A stretch of 64,000 nucleotides of DNA from Diphasiastrum complanatum (GCA_029204225.1 CM055096.1:38199623-38263622), one strand, 5' to 3'; counted from the first letter of the stretch, positions 1 to 11,780 are shown. Notes: generated from the sequence alone by a model not told the origin. A program made the numbers and translations.

Positions 1-355
1 TCTTGATCCATTTACTCGAGTATCAAGTAAATGTCCTTCAAGATCGGCTAATTGTAATGATCCATTGTTAAAGACTTCAACGACCTTATAAGGTCCCATC
101 CATCTTGTGTGCAACTTCCCAGGAAACAACATGTGTTTGTTGTCATACAAAAGCACGTAGTCTCCTCATTTAATTTTTATCTTTTTTATAGATTGATCAA
201 AAATTTCTTTTCATTTATTCTGCACTTGTTCAGTCTCGATTAATGAAAGACGATGATCTTCCTTTAGTTCGTCAAAGCCATCATCTACTCCTGGAGACTA
301 TCGTGTTCATCAATTCATTCCTCATTGCTAATGTAGAATGTTGGGACTTCTAATT

Positions 356-1096
356 CTATTGGTAATATGGGATGCATTCCATACACAAGATAATATGGAG
401 TTTGCCTAGTTGTGATCTTTTCGGCAGTTTTATATGCCCATAAAGGTCCCAATCAAAAGAATGTGCATCTGTCACTTTATTTAGAATTTTGCATAAAATT
501 CCATTTGCTCGCTCAGTAAGTCCATTCGCTTTAGGATTATATAGAGTAGTTTGACGATGTGTAATGGAAAAATATGATAGCACAGCCTCAATAGTCTGGT
601 TAAGGAAGTGGGTTTCCCTGTCACTAATGAGTTCTAAGGGACATCCATAATGTGTGATAATATTTTGGAATAAAAATTTTGCTACAGTCTTAGCATTGTT
701 TTTAACTATGGCTTTGGCCTCTACCATTTTGGTAGCATAGTCCGTTGCAACAAGAATATAATGTCGACAGGTTTTACTAGTGGTCAGTTTGATAGGCCCT
801 ACAAAGTCTATCCCCCACTTCTCAAAAGGTGCTAAGGGAATAATCGATGTAAGTGGCCAATGTGTTGCGAAGCTGGGTTTCCCCATCCTCTGGCATGCAT
901 CACATTTTTGAATAAACAGTTTGATATCTCTATAGACGGTAGGCCACCAATACTTAGCATTAAGGATCTTTCTTGTAGTATTTTTAAGAGCATAGTGACC
1001 CCCCAAATCTTCTTCATGAAGTGCACGTATTACAGTGACGGTTTTGGTGGGTTCTAAACAATGACAAAGATTATCATCGGCTCCTAATTTATACAA
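356..1096 (-). pseudogene. Ty3/gypsy integrase fragment
   Basis: Integrase inserts the retroelement cDNA into chromosomes. The 246-residue ORF shows an N-terminal H2C2 zinc-binding region (His near residues 27 and 34, CDACQ near residue 65). The catalytic core follows, with Asp in GIDFVGP, Asp in SDRETHF and Glu in NGLTERANG. All three catalytic acidic residues are present. The frame is lost soon after the core, and the C-terminal domain continues in other frames to position 1. It is therefore a decayed piece of a polyprotein; the Met at 1096 is only the first Met in the open stretch. Confidence 0.85.
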
Positions 1097-1239
1097 TATT
1101 TCATTTATAATCGTATAAGGTCCTATAAAAAGTTAATAATATCCATGTAAATTGATGATTCCAATTGGATGCGCATTATATGTTCATCCAAAAATTCATC
1201 AAAAATAGGATCAAATTGATTTTTTATTTGGAGGCGTGA

Positions 1240-1573
1240 CATATAATTAGCATTTTCATGATCCTTGTCTCTCTTTAACTCTACTTCAAATTGAATTCAT
1301 CTAATAACAATACCCATCTAGCTACTCTACATGAAAGATCAGGTTTATTCACTAAATGTTTCAATGCATAGTGATCTACATGAAAAACAAAAGGGTATCC
1401 TAAAAATAATGTCCAAATTTCTTAACTGAATAAATCATTCCTAATGCTTTATGCTCTATAGTGGAATAATTCTTTTTTGATGCTGCTAGTTGTCTACCAG
1501 CATAATAAATTGGGTAATCTATATTTTGGTCATCTTTTTGACTAAGTACTACACCTATTGCAAATGATGATGT
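1240..1573 (-). pseudogene. Gypsy RNase H remnant
   Basis: The reverse complement of about 1435-1573 reads SSFAIGVVLSQKDDQN and then YYAGRQLAASKKNYST, the usual RNase H start of Ty3/gypsy pol. Further on, FHVDHYALKHLVNK is readable after a frame change near 1420. The segment has stops and frameshifts, and it is cut off at its 5' side before the first catalytic Asp would be expected. Confidence 0.7.
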
Positions 1574-2342
1574 TGTTGGGGGATGAAGTGATGAGACGAC
1601 GACAACGGAATGAATGAAGTTTCAACCGACAGGAGAAAAATGATGAAACAAAATGATGACTACGATTAACAAGAACGTGGATTCACTACAAGAAAAGGTG
1701 GCAAAAATTGCGGAAATTTTTGTAATTTTTGCCATTTTTTGCCAAAAAAATTGCGGAAACGGATTCCGCAATTTTCTTGGCAAATCCGCAATTTCGGTCC
1801 CGCAATTTTTTTGGCTAATTTTCCACAATATTTACGGCTAAATTAACAATAAAAAAATTGCGGAAACCCACCCACAATTTTTTAACATAATAAATGCGGA
1901 ATCCGTTTCCACAATTTGTTTGGCTGATATTTTTTGCTAGATTTTTTGGACAAAAATTGTCAAAAAAATTGCAAAAATTCATTTCCACAATTGTTGTGGC
2001 AAAAATTGCGAATATTTTTCCGCAATTTTATGTGCAAAAATTGCAAAAAAAAAATGCGAAAATTCATTTTCGTAATTTTTTTCAAAATAGTGTCAAAAAT
2101 TCTGTGGAAAATAAATTCGCAATAGAATATAAATTGCGAATTTATTTTTCGCAATTTTTAACTTTCGTTGTCATTTGTTCACCTGTAAGTGATCGTAAGT
2201 GATAACTTACGAGATTTGATGGTTCCCTACATGTTGCGGTTTGGACTTTACGTGTATTTCTACAAACTGTTTGAGAGAGCGATTTCTTTGAGAGATGAAG
2301 GAGGGCGAAATGAACGAGTAGGAGTAAGATTAAACTCCAACA
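1574..2342 (-). repeat. Putative LTR interrupted by a CACTA end
   Basis: The segment starts TGTTGG and ends CCAACA, an LTR-type inverted terminal pair. On the minus strand it is directly preceded by a polypurine tract (AAGGGAGAG, complement at 2343-2351). It would be the 3' LTR of the old minus-strand copia element whose reverse transcriptase lies at 2510-3108. It is interrupted by CACTA-type sequence from 1684. No full matching partner LTR was found, so the limits are inferred from termini and polypurine tract only. Confidence 0.5.
1684..2160 (+). mobile_element. CACTA (EnSpm) transposon end with subterminal repeats
   Basis: CACTACAAGAAAA at 1684-1696 is the classic terminal inverted repeat of plant CACTA transposons. 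The next about 460 bp are packed with TTGCGGAA and TTCCGCAA motifs in both orientations, which decay toward TTGCGAA. Such reiterated subterminal motifs are the known transposase-binding architecture of the family. No matching opposite end (TTTTCTTGTAGTG) and no transposase were found nearby, so this is one end or a deletion derivative. Short ORFs here are by-products of the repeats. Confidence 0.75.
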
Positions 2343-2509
2343 CTCTCCCTTAAGCTTACTGCTACGAATCTGAATTCAAATTGAGATTTAACAATCCTAC
2401 TAACGTGGAATGTTTTTCTCTTGACAATGATTTTCAACATACTGTCTGTGTGACAGTAACTTAGTACAATATCTTCGTTCCTCAGAATTCATTGCAGAGC
2501 TTTCCAGTG

Positions 2510-3108
2510 CTATAAGCCTGGATTGGACATGTATTGTGAAAATGTGCTCACTATATATGCTAGATCAGGTCGTGTGTAGATCATAGAGTACATTGTAAAA
2601 CCTATGACAGACTGATAAGGATACTTGCACATTTCTTGCTGATCTGCCTGAGTTCTGGGACACATGTCTTTGGACAGCTTGGATCCTGGATCCATAGGTG
2701 TGTCTATGGGCATGCAGTCCTCCATGCCATATCTGCGAAGTACGTTGATTAAGTAGGGCCTTTGGCTTATCATAATCCTTCTGCTTGCGCGATCTTTGTG
2801 AATCTCCATACCGAGTAGATAATGGACTGGGCCTAAATCAGTCATCTCAAATTTTGATGAAAGTAAAAATTTGGTTTCTTGTAATAACTTATTTGAGTTG
2901 TTGATAAGTAAGGAATCATCAGCATATAATGCTATTATAACATGACTTGACCCTTTTCGATTGAGATACACATTGGAGTTTGTGGAGCATAAAGTGAAGT
3001 TATGCTGCAACAAGAAGTGATTTATCCTATCATACTAGGCCCTCGGAGCTTGCTTCAGACCATATAATGCCTTATGCAATTTACATACCAAATGCTCTTT
3101 GCCTTGAG
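2510..3108 (-). pseudogene. Copia reverse transcriptase, C-terminal part
   Basis: Minus-strand translation gives KLHKALYGLKQAP, a stop, and then an open stretch with the polymerase active-site motif YADD (within IALYADDSLL) and downstream LLGMEIH. The N-terminal part of the same domain lies at 7584-7960, on the other side of the inserted element 3114-7578. The stop after QAPRA and truncation of RNase H mark it as dead. Confidence 0.85.
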
Positions 3109-3113
3109 GGACG
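3109..3113 (+). repeat. Target-site duplication GGACG (left)
   Basis: GGACG lies immediately before the LTR start at 3114 and again at 7579-7583 immediately after the right LTR end. The exact 5-bp match fixes the limits of the copia insertion. Confidence 0.9.
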
Positions 3114-4099
3114 TGTTGGGGATGTGTGATGACTGATGAATTTGTCGGATTCGCGAATCAGTCACGACTCTCTTCAGCTCGGATGGAGTTCAAATGCGAT
3201 CGCTGGACACTGCCAACTGAATCACTCCTACAGTCCTCCAGAGTGTAGTTAGTCACTACTGATCTATGTTCATAAAATTAATACAACATTCAACATAGTT
3301 TCAACCAAAGTGCGAAATTCAAATGAACAATAAGAAACTCAGACATGCAATTAACAGCAGAAACATTTGCATTCGAGATCAGACACAACACGAATTGATA
3401 TGGGCGCGAAGGCTACAATATTGTCTATTGATTTTTTTTCTCTGATTCTTTGAGCACTATGTGCATAACCACTCAATGCATTGGCGTGAGAGAAACGCGG
3501 TTCTCTCACGAGTAATCGTCTCGCTTTACTAGCGGACAGTTGGATCTTCTGATCCTAGACAGAATTGTCTTCGCACGCAGGCGGACAAGTATTATGTATT
3601 TTTTGTCTTGATTGCTTACTAGCATCAGACTATAACATTACACTATATGTGTATTTTATTGATCTATATGTCAAGTATCATCCAGTAAGTATGGTCTCTC
3701 TATGTAAATCTAAGATTAGAGTGATTAAGCAACTAGTCAGGGAGTTACAAGAGTGGCAGATTAGCCACAACCTAAAGTGTATCTGTTGACGTCATACCAT
3801 CATATCAGATATATGTACTTATGGGTACTTGCATGATCTTACTTGGTACTCTTTGGAACGTGAGGGAAAAACGAGTTTCGTTTTTGCTCGTATGCCTTTC
3901 TCTCGTACTGGACTACAAAGGAATCTCGTTCATGGATCTTTTGTGTTCGTGAATCGTTCGTCTTTGTCTCCTTTGACTTTCATGTTCGTGAAACCTTTCG
4001 TGCTTTGTGTCTCTAGATCTTTGAGTTCGCGAATGTCTTCGTCGGGCTGAGGACTGAAAGCTAGCAAGGCTTTGTAGTTGGAAACATTTCGTTTCTGTA
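3114..4099 (-). repeat. 3' LTR of the 3114-7578 copia element
   Basis: Starts TGTTGGGG and ends TTTCTGTA. It aligns over its whole length with 6581-7578, apart from an indel of about 14 bp near the left end and substitutions. ORFs on either strand inside it are not genes. A related LTR occurs at about 18286-19378. Confidence 0.88.
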
Positions 4100-4765
4100 G
4101 GAAAGTATTCTGAAATCGTATCTTTGAGAGAAACCCTTCGGTCTTGTCTTGTATTTCGTGATGTTTCCATCTGGTCTGCATTTGAGTTTGAAAACCCATT
4201 TGCATTTGACAGTCTTGCGCTTATGCGGTAATGGCTCCAACGTCCATACCTGGTTCTTCCTCATGGACTCCATCTCTTCGTTCATGGCTTGGATCCATCT
4301 GTCCTCTTTTGGACCTTCAATCGCCTCCTTGAAAGTCTGTGGTTTGCCACTGAATCCGCAAAACTCTTCTGATGTGGAAGCTGAGCTACTTGGCACATAT
4401 CTTGTTGGCGCTCTTCGTGGTCTTGGCGACCTTCTGGGAGATCCTCCTGAAATAGCTATGTCTTTGCCCTTGTCTGCTCTGCTCGGTCCGGAACCATCTT
4501 GGTTTACAGGAACTATCGTGGCAGGTTGTCTCTCGAATTTTTCTTTATCAGATTCGTCGCTTGAATGGGAGATGACTAAAAAATCTTTGTTTTCGTGTTC
4601 GTCTGCTGCTCCCTTTGTCACTAGCGACAAGTCATAGTACTGTCTCTCCAGAACTTTGTAGCTGACAGGATCGTCATTGGCCATTGTCTTGCTCTCATCG
4701 AATCTAACATCTCTCACTATTTTCACAGTGTTCATGTCTGGCATGTAGATTTTGTAGTATGACAA
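4100..4765 (-). pseudogene. Copia integrase C-terminus plus start of reverse transcriptase
   Basis: The reading frame holds the integrase tail, a Ser/Arg/Pro-rich linker, and the conserved opening of the copia reverse transcriptase (EAIEGPKEDRWIQAMNEEME, then WVFKLK near residue 190). The domain stops after about 60 residues, where the LTR begins. No active site (YVDD), RNase H or polypurine tract follows. Confidence 0.85.
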
Positions 4766-4819
4766 ATTGTTGTCATAACCTACTAGACATCTCTGTTCGG
4801 CTTTCTCATCAAGCTTCTT

Positions 4820-5357
4820 TCAAAGCTTATCAGGAATATGTGCATATGCTGCACAGCCAAAGACTCTGATGTGAGACAAGTTGGGCTTTCTACTCCACCA
4901 TAGCTCATGTGGTGTCGTGTGAGGAGCACCAGACTTACTTGTCCTATTCTGGATGTATGCGACTGTAGCTACTGCTTCAGCCCATAGTGCAAAAGTTAGT
5001 GAAGCGATTCGAGATATATTTGCCACCTCGATTTGTTCTAATCTGCTTCACCTTGCTGCCTGTACATCTCTCTGCCCAATTCACATATTCTGTGAATTTA
5101 TCGAGCACTTCAGATTTATTCTGAGTAAAGTACACTCTAGCAAATTTGCTATAATCATCAATGAAGGTTATATAATATTTCGAACCTCCTACTGAGATCA
5201 CGTTGAATGGTCCATAGATGTCAGAATACACTAGCTCCAAAATCTTTGTCGTTCTGTAGGAGTCTTTGACGAATGGAGTGCACGACATCTTGCCTTTCAA
5301 ACATGCATCACAGGTGGTCGAGCTGGTTGCATTCGAGATCTTGACCCCTGTTATCAC
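4820..5357 (-). pseudogene. Copia integrase, mutated core
   Basis: The open stretch 4977-5357 has the zinc-binding CDACLKGK and the first catalytic Asp in YSDIYGP. The position of the second Asp reads RTNRGGKY, so Asp is replaced by Asn. The stretch then jumps to 4820-5026 (FALWAEAVATVAYIQNRT and VFGCAAY), skipping the segment that should hold the catalytic Glu. The enzyme cannot be active. Confidence 0.85.
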
Positions 5358-5372
5358 TCCATGATGACTTGC

Positions 5373-5693
5373 CTAGTAAAGTGCCATTGAGTTCATGTGG
5401 CAGAGTCTTCTATGCCACAAAGTGTCTGGCGAGTCGTCATGAGTCTGATGCACCTGATCTTCAGGTAGGCATACCTTTAGATGATATAGGTTACCTTTCC
5501 TTCTGCCTTGAGCGATGAGAGTACTGGTACTAACGTCAATCACGTTGCATGCTTCATTAGAAAACGTCACACGCATCCCTGCATCTGCTATTCTTACTAC
5601 AGAGAGCAAGTCTTGTTGCAGAGTAGGCACGAACAGAACGTCTTCGAGTTGTCTATCTCTGTCATTGGTGTTGAGCCATAGTGAACATCTCAC
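5373..5693 (-). pseudogene. Copia protease C-terminal half and pre-integrase domain
   Basis: LEDVLFVPTLQQDLLSV is the typical protease C-terminal stretch, and LWHRRLCHMN is the GAG-pre-integrase motif. The protease active site (DSG) is not visible upstream. The adjoining minus-strand frame 5662-5916 is basic and low in recognisable motifs, and no CCHC zinc knuckle was found. Confidence 0.75.
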
Positions 5694-6007
5694 GCAGGTC
5701 TTCTTGTCTATATCTTGTTGTTTCGACTCCCTTTGGTCTTCCAGTTGCTCTTGCTGGGCCCCTCTGCTTGCTGGTCACGATCCTGCCTCTAATTCGACTC
5801 CCTCTTAGGCTTGAATTGTTTCTTGGATTTTTATCTGTTGCCATAGAGGGCTTGGTTAGAACCATCCTTGTGATCAAGGTGTTCTCTGGCCTCGACTTCC
5901 TCTTGAATATCAACAATCACCTTTTTGAGGTTCATGGTAGGATCTTTCGCGAGCAAGGTTCATGTCATCTGGAAAGATCTGGGTAAGGCTCTCAACAGGT
6001 ATGTGAG

Positions 6008-6463
6008 CTACTTCTCAGCTGACACTACATTCTTTGCTCCAGAGTTATGTAGTGATAGAAACAGATCCTTCATCTTTCTTACAAAAGAGGTGAGGCCTTT
6101 TCCATCCCACTGTAGATTTGTCACCTGATCTTCCAGCATCATGATCTTACCTCTTAGTTTTGTCGGAAATCTGGTGAGTAATGCATCCCACATCTCCTTG
6201 GCCTTGGAGAGTGTAGCCAGGTCAAGTGTGAGACTATCTTTGATGGAAGATGATAGCAAGGCTACTGCCTTGTCATTTTTCTCCCTCCATTTGCGTAGCT
6301 CCTTGTCTGTTGTTGTAGGCATTTCTTCTGTGCCATCCACCCAGAGAAAGAGTCCTTCACCCTTGAGTATCAAAGATGTCTTAACTTTCCAGGCTAGAAA
6401 GTTAGATCCTAAAGAATCAAGTATCGTGCAGATCTTGCTTTGCATGCTGCTGATTGAAGCCAT
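6008..6463 (-). pseudogene. Copia gag N-terminal region
   Basis: The 151-residue ORF starts 104 bp downstream of the primer binding site. It has the usual copia capsid layout: FLAWKVKTSLIL near residue 23, AKEMWDALLTRF near residue 87, and MKDLFLSLHNSG near residue 130. Gag forms the virus-like particle. The frame breaks after residue 151. Confidence 0.82.
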
Positions 6464-6567
6464 TGCTTCTTGAAGTCTGTTTCCTTGTTGATGGTTGATT
6501 GTCTAAATGTTTGGCCTCTTGGATCTGATAGCTTTTTTTTTGGCTATGTCAGAATTTGACAGGGTGC

Positions 6568-6579
6568 GCTCTGATACCA
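6568..6579 (-). promoter_or_regulatory. tRNA-Met primer binding site
   Basis: The minus strand reads TGGTATCAGAGC, one base inside the 5' LTR end. It is complementary to the 3' end of plant initiator tRNA-Met, the usual primer of copia elements. Confidence 0.9.
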
Positions 6580-6580
6580 C

Positions 6581-7578
6581 TATTGGAGATGTGTGATGAC
6601 TGATGAATTTGTCGGATTCGTGAAAGTTTTGCGAAGGCGAATCAGTCACGACTCTCTTCAACTCGGATGGAGTTCAGATGCAATCGCTGGACACTACCAA
6701 CTGAATCACTCCTACAGTCCTCCAGAGTGTAGTCACTCACTACTGATCTATGTTCTCAAAATTAATACAACATTCAACATAGTTTCAACCAAAGTGCATA
6801 ACTCAAAATGAACACGAAGAAACTCAGACACGCGATTAACAGCAGAAACATTTGCATTCGAGATCAACACGAATTGATATGTGCACGAAGGCTACAATAT
6901 TGTCTATTGATTTCTTTTCTCTGATTCTTTGAGCACTATGTGCATACCCACACAATGCATTGGCATGAGAGAAATGCGGTTCTCTCACGAGTAATCGTCT
7001 CGCTTTACTAGCGAATAGTTGGATCTTCTAATCCTAGACAGAATTGTCTTCGCACGCAGGCAGACAAGTATTCTGTATTTTTCATCTTGATTACTTACTA
7101 GCATCAGAATATTACATTACACTGTACGTGTATTCTGTTGATCTATATGTCAAGTATCATCCAATAAGTATGGTTGCTCTATGTAAATCTAAGATTAGAG
7201 TGATTAAGCAACTAGTCAAGGAGTTACAAGAGTGGCAGATTAGCCATGACCTAAAGTGTATCTATTGACGCCATACCATCAGATCAGATATCTGTACTTC
7301 TGGGTACTTGCATGATCTTAGCTGGTACTCTTTGGAGCGCAAGGGCAAAACGGATTTTGTTTTTGCTCGTATGCCTTTCTCTCATATTGGACGACAAAGG
7401 AATCTTGTTCATGGATCTTTCGTGTTCACGAATCGTTCGTCTTCGTCTCCTTTGACTTTCGTGTTCGCGAAACCTTTCGTGCTTCGTGTCTCTAGATCTT
7501 TGAGTTCGCGAATGTCTTCATCAAGTTGAGGGCTGAAATCTAGCAAGGCTTTGTAGTTGGAAACATTTTGTTTCTTCA
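6581..7578 (-). repeat. 5' LTR of the 3114-7578 copia element
   Basis: Direct partner of 3114-4099, ending TTTCTTCA at 7578 and followed by GGACG. Its left end TATTGGAG is a mutated form of TGTTGGGG in the other copy. Confidence 0.9.
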
Positions 7579-7583
7579 GGACG

Positions 7584-8040
7584 TAACTTTCTGGTTGATA
7601 GATGAATATGTCTTTTTGTATGTCTCCGTGAAGGAATGTTGTCTGGACATCCACCATCTAATGAATATCCATATGCTCTGCAGTAGCTATAGCCAGCAAG
7701 GTGCGAATAGATTGATGCTTTACCACTGGACTAAAGGTCTCAGTATAATCTATTCCATAAACTTGCTCAAATTCTTTAACCACTAGTCGAGCGTTCCATT
7801 TGGATATTGATCCATCCAGCTTAAGCTTTAGCTTGAAGATCCACTTAGAGTCAATAGGCTTTGTACCTGTAAGAGGACTAACAAGACTCCAGATCTTGTT
7901 CTTCATTAGAGAATGATACTCAGCATCCATGGCAGCCTTCCATTTGTCTACATTGGGCATTTACAGTGCTTCTGCTACAGAGGCAGGTTCGTTATGATTG
8001 ATGAACGCCTAAGGGACAAAGCGATCAGGTTGTTGTCGTT
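7584..8040 (-). pseudogene. Copia reverse transcriptase, N-terminal part
   Basis: The minus-strand open stretch 7658-7960 holds KWKAAMDAEYHSLMKN, WIFKLK and TETFSPVVK, the conserved beginning of copia reverse transcriptase. The frame then continues in another register to 7584 (FLHGDIQKDIFI). The codons at 7584 and at 3108 belong to the same ancestral domain. Upstream (7960-8040) the preceding linker is readable. Integrase is missing between here and the gag at 8285. Confidence 0.85.
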
Positions 8041-8284
8041 GTCTTGTAGACCTTCGAACTATAGGTGCTTGAACGGATGATATTCCTTTGGGTGAATGAA
8101 TGGGATCGTTTCAGCTTGTGGTTGAATAGTCGTGGGTCTAGGCCCATCGATGGTAAATGGAGCCGTTGGGACAAACTCTTGCATGTCAATGCCTATCGAT
8201 GGAAAATGGAGCTGCTATCTCTTGTTTTAGCGATATTTTTTGAATTTTTTGTTGCAAGAGATTCTTGAATTGGTTTATGTGATT

Positions 8285-8640
8285 CTACAACAAATCACTA
8301 TTAAACATCTTGAGTGAGAAGAATTTTCTTTTGAGATGCAACTTAGAAGTCATGTACCTCACATCATATAGTGCGCTTAGATTGTCCCATACTTCTTTCA
8401 AAGTTTGAGCTTCAAATACATGGCCATTCTGTGTATCTAATATATGGAGAATGATTAGCATGAAAGCTTTACCATCATGTGATGAGTCTACTATGTCGTC
8501 TTCAAGTTTCACTTTGACACTTGTGACAACATCCCACAAATCATTGGAAATAAGCACGATCTCCATTTTAAATTTCCACAAATGATAATTGGATCCATTT
8601 AGCTTGTCAACTATAATAAAGCTAGCTTTGCTTTGTGAAT
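8285..8640 (-). pseudogene. Copia gag fragment (family A)
   Basis: The ORF 8285-8581 and its upstream continuation to about 8640 give SQSKASF, KLNGSNYHLWKFKME, LWDVVTSV and EVWDNLSALYDVR. This is the gag N-terminus shared with copies at 60563-60890 and 62596-63003. The Trp of HLWKF is intact here but is a stop in the other two. The frame ends after about 110 residues, and the following 8060-8280 is rearranged. Confidence 0.78.
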
Positions 8641-8750
8641 CTATGTAGAAGTTTGTCTATCGATAATCAATGACCTAAGAATGAATAATAGTATCTGATA
8701 ATATCAGGACACTAATACCATGCAATGCTTTGATTGGAAATAACATAAAT

Positions 8751-8762
8751 GCTCTAATACCA
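8751..8762 (-). promoter_or_regulatory. Primer binding site (TGGTATTAGAGC)
   Basis: The minus strand reads TGGTATTAGAGC, directly abutting an LTR end (TGTTGGAAG from 8763). It belongs to the gag at 8285-8640. Confidence 0.75.
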
Positions 8763-9137
8763 TGTTGGAAGACGGAAAGAATGCCTAGACAGTGAAGAAC
8801 TACATTTGATAGATGCAACTATCGAACTTTGTAGAATAATCCTTTCTTCAATGTATGACTACATCTATAAAATTTGGACAATAGTATCGCGACAGTTTCC
8901 ATGTTTGATGTGAAGAATTTCAGATCATTTAAGATCCAAAATCATCCCTTGATCTTTGGTTAATAAAGACAACACAATACCATTTGCACTATAGAAAATC
9001 AGCATATACTCAATGAAAGAGATACAAAAGCCATAAGATCTTGATCAAACATCAAACATATGACAAAATGAAGCTGTTATCCATAAAATAATAGTACCTT
9101 ATTGGATCCAAAAATAACAAAATATGAGCATTCTACA
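8763..9137 (-). repeat. 5' LTR region of family A copia element
   Basis: Starts TGTTGGAAG next to the primer binding site. The right end could not be fixed, because no partner LTR with the same termini was found. Nothing else was recognised in this stretch. Confidence 0.5.
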
Positions 9138-9212
9138 CACAAGATTGCAAGATATCATCAAGATAGTGCACCAATGGATAGATGAACCCAAGAGAACTCA
9201 TGTATAAGCATG

Positions 9213-9770
<558 letters not shown>

Positions 9771-11105
9771 TCAAGATGTGACTAGAACATGAAGAACCAA
9801 ATAGAATGTAAATGAAATGATTCCTCCATATTTCAAAAATTTAACTCTCTGCAAAATTTCAGCAACCAGACAATAAATGTGAGTAATGACCATTTGCTTG
9901 CTTGTCTCCTCCAAATTTGTCCTTTCTTGATATGTCTCCACCGTAAAACTCCATGAGAGAGACTCCATCTCCATCTTGCCATAAGATATCATCAACACTT
10001 GATGACTTGGCCATGAATGAGTGACATAATGAACCTCCAATAGTTTCATTTCCATCAGCAAAACTAGCTAAGAATGCTAGTACAACTCCAACATCAAAAT
10101 GATGCAAACCAATGTACCTAGTTTTACCATATCTTGACAATTTGCACACGTCCACATGAAATAACTCAAACATGAGATAGAAGAAGTAAAATAAACTTGA
10201 ACAAAAATTTCTTGCTGCTCTTTTGACCTTACTTGAGTCTTCATACACCTACAAAAACAAATCCAAAACATCTTTGCCAAATGGCCCTCCTTTGATGCTC
10301 TTGACTAGAGCTCCAAATTGCCAGCTTTCCTTTTGTGTTGTTGAGGCCCTTTGAGATTAACCTCTTGATCTTCCACTTGACCATCAACGCCATTGACTAA
10401 GAACTCTTTCCAAAATCCATTAGTTTTCATAAAACCATGAGAACCAATATCCACTTGCATAGCATCATCTACGCAAGAAGATTCTCCAAAACATGTGAGT
10501 AAAGCAAAGTGTGTCACTTCCACTTGCTTACCTTTCTCTTGAACAAAAAAGATATCAAAGATATGAATATTTTTAGACTTGAAACTCTAGAAATACTCCC
10601 TCTCAAACATATGATCTAGATCCAACAAGATCTCATCAATGCTTGATCTCGAATTTCCACAAAGGTTAGTGAAAATAATGCCACCATCATAAATCAAAAA
10701 ATAGACTCCAAACTTTCCATCCAACATGAAGCAGAGTAGGTGAAGATGAGTATGAAACCTAATATATCCAACCTTCCTAATCTCATAACAACCCTCAAAA
10801 AGCTCACCAATGAGATCTCCCTTTCCTCGAAGAAATTGCCTCTCAATTTGCTCCATGTAGTCTTCTCCAGCCAACCTTTTGCCATTTCGATCTCTTTCCT
10901 TACCTTTTGCATGCTTGCACTTGCGATGAAGAACCATTGAAGAACCACCATTATCCTTAGCACAAAGATGAACATCTCCAAGAAGCATATTATATCTTGA
11001 CCTAGATCTAGCATAAGGAAGCTTGTTAGACTTTGCTTTAGATCCACCAATCTTATTGATGCTAAAAGGGAACTTTGGAAAGTTGAGACCAATCTCCTTT
11101 TCCAT
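9771..11105 (-). mobile_element. Internal region of a non-autonomous LTR element, coding content unrecognised
   Basis: The 3' flank (polypurine tract near 9595) makes this internal retroelement DNA on the minus strand. The longest frame is 10587-11105 (172 residues, from MEKEIGLNFPKF, with a basic middle and a hydrophobic stretch LLCFMLDGKFGVYFLIYDGG). Frames at 9771-10523 also read Gly/Asp/Glu-rich peptides. None shows gag, protease, integrase or reverse transcriptase motifs. It may be a carrier element with non-pol cargo or simply decayed DNA. Confidence 0.45.
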
Positions 11106-11780
11106 TCCTTTGACTAGAATCTATGAAATTGCCATTTGGCACCATTTTCTTGTATGTAGCTAGCACTTCCATGTGAATGACACATGCTAAGATGTTGTTC
11201 ACACATGTGAAGCTGGTTGTACCTTATCACGTGTACATATTCTCCTAGATCCTATTTTGTAAGGAAGATTCCTATTTTCAAGGAGACTAGTAGTTGGATT
11301 CTAGCTAGTAGCATAAGTCAACTTTGTGACATGGGAATAACTTGCTCCCATTGGTGGATATAAATGATGTGGCACTCTTCACATGTGCCAAACCTGCTAA
11401 ATCAACATATAGGTCATGCTTGTACTTGATCTACAAATAGATCCCTTTGATCAATGAGAAGTTGATGAGGCATTGAGATCTTATGCATTTTTCTTGTGAT
11501 TTCACCAATAGAATTGTGATTTTATGCTTTGTAAGCTATCATTAAGTATTGTACTTTGCTCTCTGCTCAAAGTCTATATAGGGACTATTTTCCACACGCA
11601 TGAGGCCGCTCTTGATGTTTCTTGATGATTACACATGCTGATCTTGCTAAATAATTAAGGATCTACATCTAGATCTTGATCTAATCAATAGAACTTGTTA
11701 GATCACTTGATTTGGCAATCAACACCTCTTGAAGATTGATTGTACTAATCAATCATTGTCCAAAAATCAGAAAATCGACA
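11106..11780 (+). repeat. Putative 5' LTR of a plus-strand copia element
   Basis: The stretch ends AAAATCGACA directly before a primer binding site, as an LTR should. It contains no gene. It does not match the LTR at the 3' end of the downstream coding region (15851 on), which suggests the two ends come from different elements. Confidence 0.5.

Larger units (their letters stand above)
1..1573 (-). mobile_element. Ty3/gypsy remnant, 3' half of pol
   Basis: Minus-strand reading gives, in order, an RNase H remnant, the integrase (best ORF 356-1096) and the integrase C-terminal region, which runs off the window start. The C-terminal part at about 1-105 reads GPYKVVEVFNNGSLQLADL in one frame. It is the same family as the plus-strand integrase end at 16814-17205, and the style is that of Tat/Athila elements, although the lineage is inferred. 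Several stops lie between 105 and 355. The right edge coincides with the start of an LTR near 1574, which truncates the RNase H domain. Confidence 0.8.
3114..7578 (-). mobile_element. Complete but defective Ty1/copia retrotransposon nested in an older one
   Basis: The element is 4,465 bp, with LTRs at 3114-4099 and 6581-7578 and flanking duplications GGACG. On the minus strand the order is 5' LTR, primer binding site (TGGTATCAGAGC, complement at 6568-6579), gag, protease remnant, integrase remnant and the first few dozen residues of reverse transcriptase, which run straight into the 3' LTR. The rest of reverse transcriptase, RNase H and the polypurine tract are absent. It splits the reverse transcriptase of the older copia element. 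LTR copies differ at many positions by eye, so the insertion is not recent. Confidence 0.92.

Noticed and set aside
3565-4205. Several ORFs of 60-90 residues in the 3.1-4.1 kb and 6.6-7.6 kb regions
   Set aside because: They lie in LTRs and recur at the same LTR positions (for example 3565 and 7044), so they are repeat-derived.
8763-9137. Pairing the LTR at 8763 with the LTR at 1574-2342 as one element
   Set aside because: Both start TGTTGG, but the following bases do not match, so the gag at 8285 and the reverse transcriptase at 7584 may come from different elements.
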